Positions 58,043-64,000 of a DNA stretch of 64,000 nucleotides are shown piece after piece; the first letter of the stretch is position 1, and every line of letters begins with the position of its first letter. This DNA is from Lycorma delicatula (taxonomy: Eukaryota; Arthropoda; Insecta; Hemiptera; Fulgoridae). The stretch is from assembly GCF_047948215.1 (NCBI RefSeq), contig NC_134464.1, positions 35,525,020-35,589,019 on the forward strand, written 5' to 3'. The notes beneath the pieces were generated by a model that saw only the letters and a list, made by a program, of their open reading frames with translations, did not search any database and was not told the DNA's origin. The position numbers were made by a program, and so were the translations under genes.

Positions 58043-59150
58043 TAAAACATGTGTTCTGGTAATATTTTAATTATTATTACAGTGAAACTATGTACAGTAT
58101 CGCTAACATTTAATTTCATAACAAAATAACTGTTATCCTTGACTTGTGATGTGATGTGAAAATCCTTGACTTTCTTGCCAAAATTTATCGAGTCATCAGT
58201 TAGGTTTGACCGTATATACGATTAATGGTAAAACGAAATTTTTTGGAAAAGTTTTTTTAAATTTTTTTCTATAATTATCCGTGCGATTTATTTTGTTATT
58301 GTTTCATGATTATTGAACTGAATCGTCATGTGAAAAATAAGAAAAAAAATGTTAGGCTTTAATTAATAGATACAGAATGATGAAACAAAAATTACTGATT
58401 AAAAAAGGAAACAAAACAAAAATAATGAGAATTACTTTTTGTTTTAAATACTTGTTTGTAGGATTCTAATCGTGCAACCATTTCCAGTATATATCTATTA
58501 AGATTAATTTAAACTGTTAATTCATAATTATTGATTTTATAAATAATTCTCAAACTTTCAATCTCTCTTTACTGGAAATCTCAAGTAATGAATTTTAACT
58601 AATTCTGGTCTTTCTGTTTTGAGAAAAATTGTTCTTTTATCTCGTGCTGTTCTCGTTTCATTAAATCTTCATTTCATTAAATATTAATTTCTCTTATCTA
58701 TCATTTATTGTGGAGGTTGATTTCCTATTTACTTGAAAATTCGTTCATCCTGTTTGGAGTATCAGGGGAACATACAAATATAAATTTCCTGTAGGTATAC
58801 CATGGTAAAAATAATGGGATAGTTTCATAAATTTATCTATTTATTTTTTAAATTCGGTTGATTTGCTAAAATTAATATAAAAGATATAAATTAATCCATA
58901 ATTAGTAATCAAACAGTCAATGAAAGAAATTAAATAAGTTAATTTTATAAAGAAAATTTTATCTTGTCAGAAATCTGTGTTCAAAAGAACACGCTTTTCT
59001 GCGTAGAGTATTTTGCGGATGTTTTATCATATCATGTACTCTAATAAAATTTCAAATTAATTGCGGAATTGTTCGCTAGAGAAGGATGCACACAAATCTG
59101 TAATTGAACAATTATAGATAATGCAAAAAATTTGATAACAATAATTTTTG
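58043..59150. other. AT-rich spacer
   Basis: No gene or repeat was recognised. Confidence 0.4.
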
Positions 59151-59159
59151 ATGATTCTA

Positions 59160-59795
59160 GATATTTTTAGATGATTCTATAAATAATGTAGATGGACCAC
59201 TGAATATAAAAATAGGAAGAGAAAATATCACGGAGGTAGAAGAATTTTGTTATTTGGGAAGTATAATTAGTAAAAATGGACGAAGCAGAAGCGATATAAA
59301 TGTCGAATAGCACAAGTGAGATGAGCTTTCAATCAAAAATGTAATTTGCTTACATCAAAAATTAATTTAATCATCAGGAAATCATTTTTGAAAGTATATG
59401 TTTGGAGCGTAGCTTTATATGGAAGTGAAACTTGGACGAACGGAGTACCTGAGAAGAAAAGATTAGAAGCTTTGAAAATGTGGTTCTATACGAGAATTTA
59501 AAAAATAAGATGAATGGATAAAGTGACATATGAAGAGGTGTTGCGGTAAATTGAAGAAGAGAGAAGCATTTGGAAAAATGTAGTTAAAAAAGAGACAGAC
59601 TTATAGGTTACATATTAAGGCATCCTGGAATAGTCGCTTTAATATTGGAGGTACAAGTAGAAGGTGTACAGGCAGACAACGTTTGGAATATGTAAAACAA
59701 ATTGTTAGGGATGTAGGATGTAGGGGCTATACCGAAATGAAACGACTGCCACTAAATAAGGTATCTTGGAGAGCTGTATCAAACCAGTTAAGTGA
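59160..59795 (+). pseudogene. Non-LTR retrotransposon RT C-terminal fragment (best preserved LINE piece)
   Basis: EVEEFCYLGSIISKNGRSR (about 59238-59296) is the F-YLGSIIxxDGR block. Then, with frameshifts, VWSVALYGSETWT (about 59403-59440), RLEALKMWFYTRI (about 59463), EERSIWKNVVKKE (about 59560) and RLEYVKQIVRDVGCRGYTEM (59674 onward), ending WRAVSNQLSD. These follow the order seen downstream of the RT domain in Jockey/CR1-like insect LINEs. Many stops. The C-terminal 75 codons (59683-59907) stay open by chance or recency. Confidence 0.75.
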
Positions 59796-60224
59796 CTTAA
59801 GACAAAAAAACTTTTTTTATAAAATTGAAAATATTTACCTGTACACATTTATATATTTATATAGTACGTTTGGAAAGTTTCTGTGCGCTGGAATTATAGA
59901 AATGTAATGACGAAACTTTCTTACTTACCACAACGAATACTGCAGTAATTGGAATAGTTTATAAAAGTTGTTGAAAATTACCTCCTCCAACAAAACTACA
60001 ACACTGCACATGTTTTAATTTGTTTTCAAACACTTTAACCAGCTTGATATACTTACGTATACCCATTATTGCAGTTTAAACTCGGCAATCGTGTGTGGTC
60101 TGTTGACACACAATTTTGTTTTGCTGCCCTCGTAAAAAAAAAAAATTGGGGTAGTCAGATCGGGTGATCATTCAGGCTACAAACCCCTCAAAACGATTCG
60201 TTTATCAAAAACATATAGCAAAAA

Positions 60225-60425
60225 CTGATGTGGACATCACGTGATTTCCTTGTACGCCTATTAAATTACATATACACATATTTAGAAGCCCATAAATTTT
60301 TTTTTCACTAATAACTTCTGATTTTTTTTGGTATTATTGAATTATTTATTTTAAAAACGTTTTTACAATCGGAGGTTAATAATTATTAATATATCAATAT
60401 ATTTAAATTAAAAAAAAGGAGATGA
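60225..60425 (+). mobile_element. Repeat A left-end fragment
   Basis: CTGATGTGGACATCACGTGA, then TTCCTTGTACGCCTATT, continuing to AATATATTTAAATTAAAAAA and GGAGATGAAA, where similarity stops. About one third of the element is present. Confidence 0.65.
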
Positions 60426-60589
60426 AAATTTATTTTTCTTCTTTCTTTATTTTTTTATTATTCATTTATTTTTTTATTTTTAATAAATAATAATAAAAGT
60501 TTAAAAAAAATAGGTATAAAACTTTCTTTCCTCTCTCTCATTCTCTCTCTCAAATTAATGCGTACAGTCGTCAGTTTTTAAATGTGAAA

Positions 60590-60970
60590 GGTAATGAAAT
60601 CCGACAGGAAGGAGGTCAGCAAGACGTAGAATATTATGACAGACGAATGTAATCTACTAAAAATTTATGGAATTCTATTGTTAGTAGATTTAAAAATAAT
60701 TAAGAATGAAATACACACTAGTAGCAGGTTGGCGTAAACAAAGAGAGGTTTTATAAAGAAAAAATGCCTGGTAGTATAAAAAATATTAATGTGGAGTGCA
60801 ACGTTTTATGTTAGCGAAATATTGACCACAGGAATAAAATAAGTGGGCTTTGAAATGTGTTCATACAAAATGATGTGAAAAATTAGGTTGATGGATTAAG
60901 TTTAAAATAGGAAAGAAATTTGTGCCAGTCTTCAAAAGTGGAACTAAGTGGGTGAGACCATATATTAAGG
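60590..60970 (+). pseudogene. Degraded LINE RT C-terminal fragment
   Basis: In broken frames: a helix like VDLKIIKNEIHTSSRLA, then a decayed LWSATFYVSEILT (VWSVxLYGxETWT) near 60790 and a GLKCVHTK-type remnant of the FEMWC block. It is heavily mutated, so the assignment rests on order and spacing of blocks as in 59160-59795. Confidence 0.4.
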
Positions 60971-61734
60971 AAGTTGGATTTTGTTAATTTTATGTAACTG
61001 ATGATGCAAAATTTTATTAAAAAAAAACAAAAATTCGTTACGTAGTTGTGTAGTTTAAACCAAAACGTGTTTTCTAATTGAATATTACATATGAACCCGG
61101 CTTTATTTTATTAAAAATCGTCTTTCAATCAAATACAATTGAATTTTCATTATTGTGTTACTATTAACATGTGACTTTTCATAAGTTTAAAGCCTAATGA
61201 ATCGCTTCATAATAATAGTAAATAATCGAGGTTGGTTTTATTAGATTCCTCAGTTTTTTCTAATAATCTGTAAAATATTATGTAATTACTGATATTTGTT
61301 TTTAAACGATTGAAGAAAATTTAATGAAACATTTTTTTATTACTTTTTTATTTATGTCAAAACGTTAAAAACAACATCTTAAGTATAACTGTGTCTAATA
61401 ATTATGATACCTGTCTGAGCGTAAGGTAATTTTTTGTCTTTAAATGTCTTTCAGAAAAATTTAGCTAAAAATTTTTAGCTAACGGTCATTTTAAAGGAAT
61501 AATATAATTTCGCTCACAAATATATATATATATATATGTATATTTATTTAAAATAATATTATTAAATTGTTTAAAAGAATCCCTTATAAAATCAACCGCT
61601 AAGAATTAACTCTTAATAATGTAGCGCCGAAAGAATCAAAATTTAAAGAAAAATAAAACATATATATAAGTTTTTTAGATGATAGTGCAGTTTTTTAGTT
61701 TTGTTTATTTTTTAATATATATATATCTTATACA

Positions 61735-61930
61735 TAAAGCAGAAAGTTTGTTTGTTGTCTGTCTGTCTGTTTGTATCTTCTCACATCACGGGTGAACCAA
61801 CTGACCGATTGTTTAAAAAATTTGCAGGATATATTCATAATATCTGTCAGGGAGGCTTTAACCCATAGGTCGACGAGTTTCTAGTCCCCTTGGGAGTGAA
61901 TTTTTCAATTAAAGAAATTCATTAAAGATA
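61735..61930 (+). repeat. Interspersed repeat with a GTCTGTCTG tract
   Basis: AGAAAGTTTGTTTGTTGTCTG followed by TCACGGGTGAACCAACTGAC and GGCTTTAACCCATAGGTCGA recalls noncoding parts of insect interspersed repeats. No coding frame. Family uncertain. Confidence 0.35.
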
Positions 61931-62114
61931 AAAATAACATTTTTTTTACTTCATTATTATATTTCTGTCAGTATAGCAAAGTTGTGAAGTTCTCCTCATC
62001 AAAAGTGTTTGTACTTCAGTTACTATGGTTACTACTTATTATGTTTGTAGTAATTTAGTTTCTTTTTCACGTTTCTGTAAAGCATAAATACTTTGTTATT
62101 TATTTGTATTATTC

Positions 62115-62300
62115 TCAAAACCATGATGGGTAGCGTGCAATGCGGGGGTCCCGGAGGTTGGGGTCCTCTGGTTAAAGGTAATGGCGAGCAAAGCGAGCTG
62201 TGGGGGTCCTGAGGCCCCGCAAAGCCCCTGGGAATCGACCCTGGAGGAGGCTTAGAGTCGGCCCTCGAGTGTCGGAGACCGAGCCCCGACTTGTTAGATA
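62115..62300. other. GC-rich patch
   Basis: A sharply GC-rich segment of about 185 bp in AT-rich DNA, with GCGGGGGTCCCGGAGG, GGCGAGCAAAGCGAGC and CCTGAGGCCCCGC words. It resembles the GC-rich ends of some rolling-circle or other DNA repeats, but I cannot assign it. Confidence 0.35.
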
Positions 62301-62840
62301 TATTTTACATGTCTGTTTTCATGTCCACCACTCTATATTCAGTTCGGTGAAATATTAATTATTTTTATTTTCTGTAAATTCTAGTATTGTAAATTAGTAT
62401 CAAATTAAGTAATAATTTTCTCACAATAATGGACTAATAATTATTACACAAAATTATACCATCAATTTTCTCCCGTAACTCGATTATTTGTTAACGGATT
62501 TAAATAAAAATAAAGTTGTTTTCTTCAAAATAAAAGCCTTAATATTTTAGCAAATGACGGATTGAAAAATAAACATGGCCGCCATTTTGTAATTTGCGAA
62601 GGTAAGGTATTTATGTCCTGATTTTTTTGCTAATTTTAAAACTTTTTCCAAGACGCTTACCAAATATTAATTTGATTCGTCTATCCGAACATGAGATATA
62701 AATTTTTATATAAAAATAATAAAATGGCAGACGGGGAGAACAGGAGAAATTGCCATTTTTCCTAAGAATATTTTTTTGTTGAGTTTTAAAACTAGAATCC
62801 GAAAAAGTATAGCCTGTCCACCATTACAGAAAGTCATTCT

Positions 62841-62841
<1 letters not shown>

Positions 62842-62872
<31 letters not shown>
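62842..62872. repeat. (TG)n microsatellite
   Basis: An uninterrupted TG run. The overlapping CVCVCV reading frames are artefacts. Confidence 0.9.
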
Positions 62873-62877
<5 letters not shown>

Positions 62878-63004
62878 TTATTTTTAATATACTCGTATTT
62901 ATTAATATTTTTAGTTTTCCATATTATTTATTTTTTATGTTATTTTATTTTAATTTGATTTTATTTTTAATTTTTATTTACCTGCCAAAGGCGCTGCAAA
63001 ATTT

Positions 63005-63670
63005 AAAAAAACCTGAGATGGACACCACATGACTTCCTTGTACGCCTATTAAATTACATATTTACATTTTTATAAAATGAAAAGTACATAAAATTTTATA
63101 TCATTAATAACTTATGATATTTTTTTTTATTGCTATTACGTTTATTAGTTATTACGTTTTTACAATCGGAGGTTATTAATTAACTAATTATTATTAATAA
63201 ATAATTATTAATTATTAAATTACAAAAAATAAGAAGATGAAGTTGAATTTGAACCGAATTGTCTTCACCTTGTAAGACCAAATATTTCATTAATTAAATT
63301 TTGTTTGGCTATAACGTAGGAACCAAAAAAAAAAAGTATTACTTATGATATATCGCTGAAAAGCTCTCGATGAGGGCTTATTACTGCAGTTAAGAAAATT
63401 TCAAAAAATCCACATTTTTTTGATATTTTTGGTCAAGTCGATTGCAATCAAAAGGGGAGGTGACTAGATGTTACAACATCAAAAATTTCAACATCCTACG
63501 GCTAATCGTTTTTAAATTATGCGAGATAAATACGTACATAAAGACGTCATGCCGAAACTAGTCAAAATGGATTCAGGTATGGTCAAAATGGATATTTCCG
63601 TTAAAATCTGAATACTAAAATTATTCGCGATTACAATACTTCCTTTACTTCGTACAAAGAAGTAAAAATT
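63005..63670 (+). mobile_element. Repeat A, near-full-length copy
   Basis: It starts ACCTGAGATGGACACCACAT, then GACTTCCTTGTACGCC, and ends TTTACTTCGTACAAAGAAGT. It is one of the two copies retaining both inverted tips well. Confidence 0.7.
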
Positions 63671-64000
63671 TAATTTTCAGTAAATGTAAAAGCGAGAAAC
63701 CTGATTCTTAAAAGTAAGAAAGGTAACGTAGCAAAACAACTTAACTCGTATAAAGGTTGTTCCAGAGAATGAGGTAACGATTGCTTTGAATAAGAAACTG
63801 GATTTTTTTCCAAATTAACAATTATCTTGGATTTTCACGTGAATAGTCAAAAAAATATTACTCTTATCAGGCTATCATTATGAAGTTAGTAAAAACTAAT
63901 TAATAACAAAACTTAACAAATTAATAATTAAGCTAATAACAAAAGTAACTATAAACATTTTCTATAATAGTCCAGTTATACTCAGTGAGGATGAAAAATA
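63671..64000. other. AT-rich window end
   Basis: No feature was recognised. Confidence 0.4.

Noticed and set aside
59683..59907. 74-codon ORF as a separate small gene
   Set aside because: It is the C-terminal end of the LINE reverse-transcriptase fossil.
1..64000. CRISPR arrays, bacterial operons or integrated virus genes
   Set aside because: No regularly spaced short repeats, no closely packed ORFs and no viral protein motifs were seen. The repeats are dispersed eukaryotic mobile elements.

Overview
The window looks like a piece of an AT-rich insect nuclear genome. It is intron-containing and repeat-dense, with many degenerate Tc1/mariner-type transposons, tRNA-derived SINEs, non-LTR retrotransposon 3' ends and (TG)n/(TA)n microsatellites. 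The style of the one real gene (tiny first coding exon, intron inside the signal peptide) and the repeat types fit a hemipteran-like insect, but the species cannot be fixed from sequence alone. There are no operons, rRNA genes, CRISPR arrays or convincing functional tRNA genes.

Only one intact protein-coding gene is well supported. It lies on the minus strand between about 52.64 kb (TATA box) and 43.53 kb (poly-A signal). Four coding exons at 52421-52404, 49965-49696, 48468-48215 and 43879-43675 join in frame with GT-AG introns. They encode a 248-residue secreted protein: a signal peptide, a Gly/Pro/Ser/Trp-rich N-terminal half and a roughly 47% alanine C-terminal half built on IQRSE-type repeats. 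It is most likely a low-complexity cuticular or other extracellular structural protein. Its introns hold a MITE-like element, a long-TIR foldback element, SINE pieces and large microsatellites.

The rest is a transposon graveyard. 0-10 kb: an unassigned ORF, a long-TIR mariner derivative (1.7-2.7 kb), a LINE tail, Repeat A copies, and two mariner fossils (5.5-6.8 and 8.3-9.1 kb). 10.8-12.7 kb: a GC-richer unassigned island with hairpins. 12.8-24 kb: Repeat A copies, a tRNA-derived SINE head, an element with a 35-bp perfect inverted repeat (19.6 kb), an A/C-skewed tract and a mariner fossil (20.8-22.1 kb). 25-32 kb: SINEs with clear target-site duplications, a minus-strand mariner fossil, and a mariner fossil at 30.1-31.4 kb carrying a nested SINE. 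32-43 kb: repeats, LINE fragments, SINEs, and a 3.2-kb transposon with about 250-bp terminal inverted repeats whose transposase is split by a GC-rich tandem repeat. 52.7-64 kb: LINE 3' fragments, a SINE flanked by 33-bp direct repeats, further Repeat A/B copies and long AT-rich spacers.

The transposon genes all carry stops or frameshifts and appear dead. The interest lies in the alanine-rich gene and in the nesting, internal-deletion and inverted-duplication structures, which give relative ages and mechanisms. Repeat names A, B, D, E and F are local labels used in this annotation.
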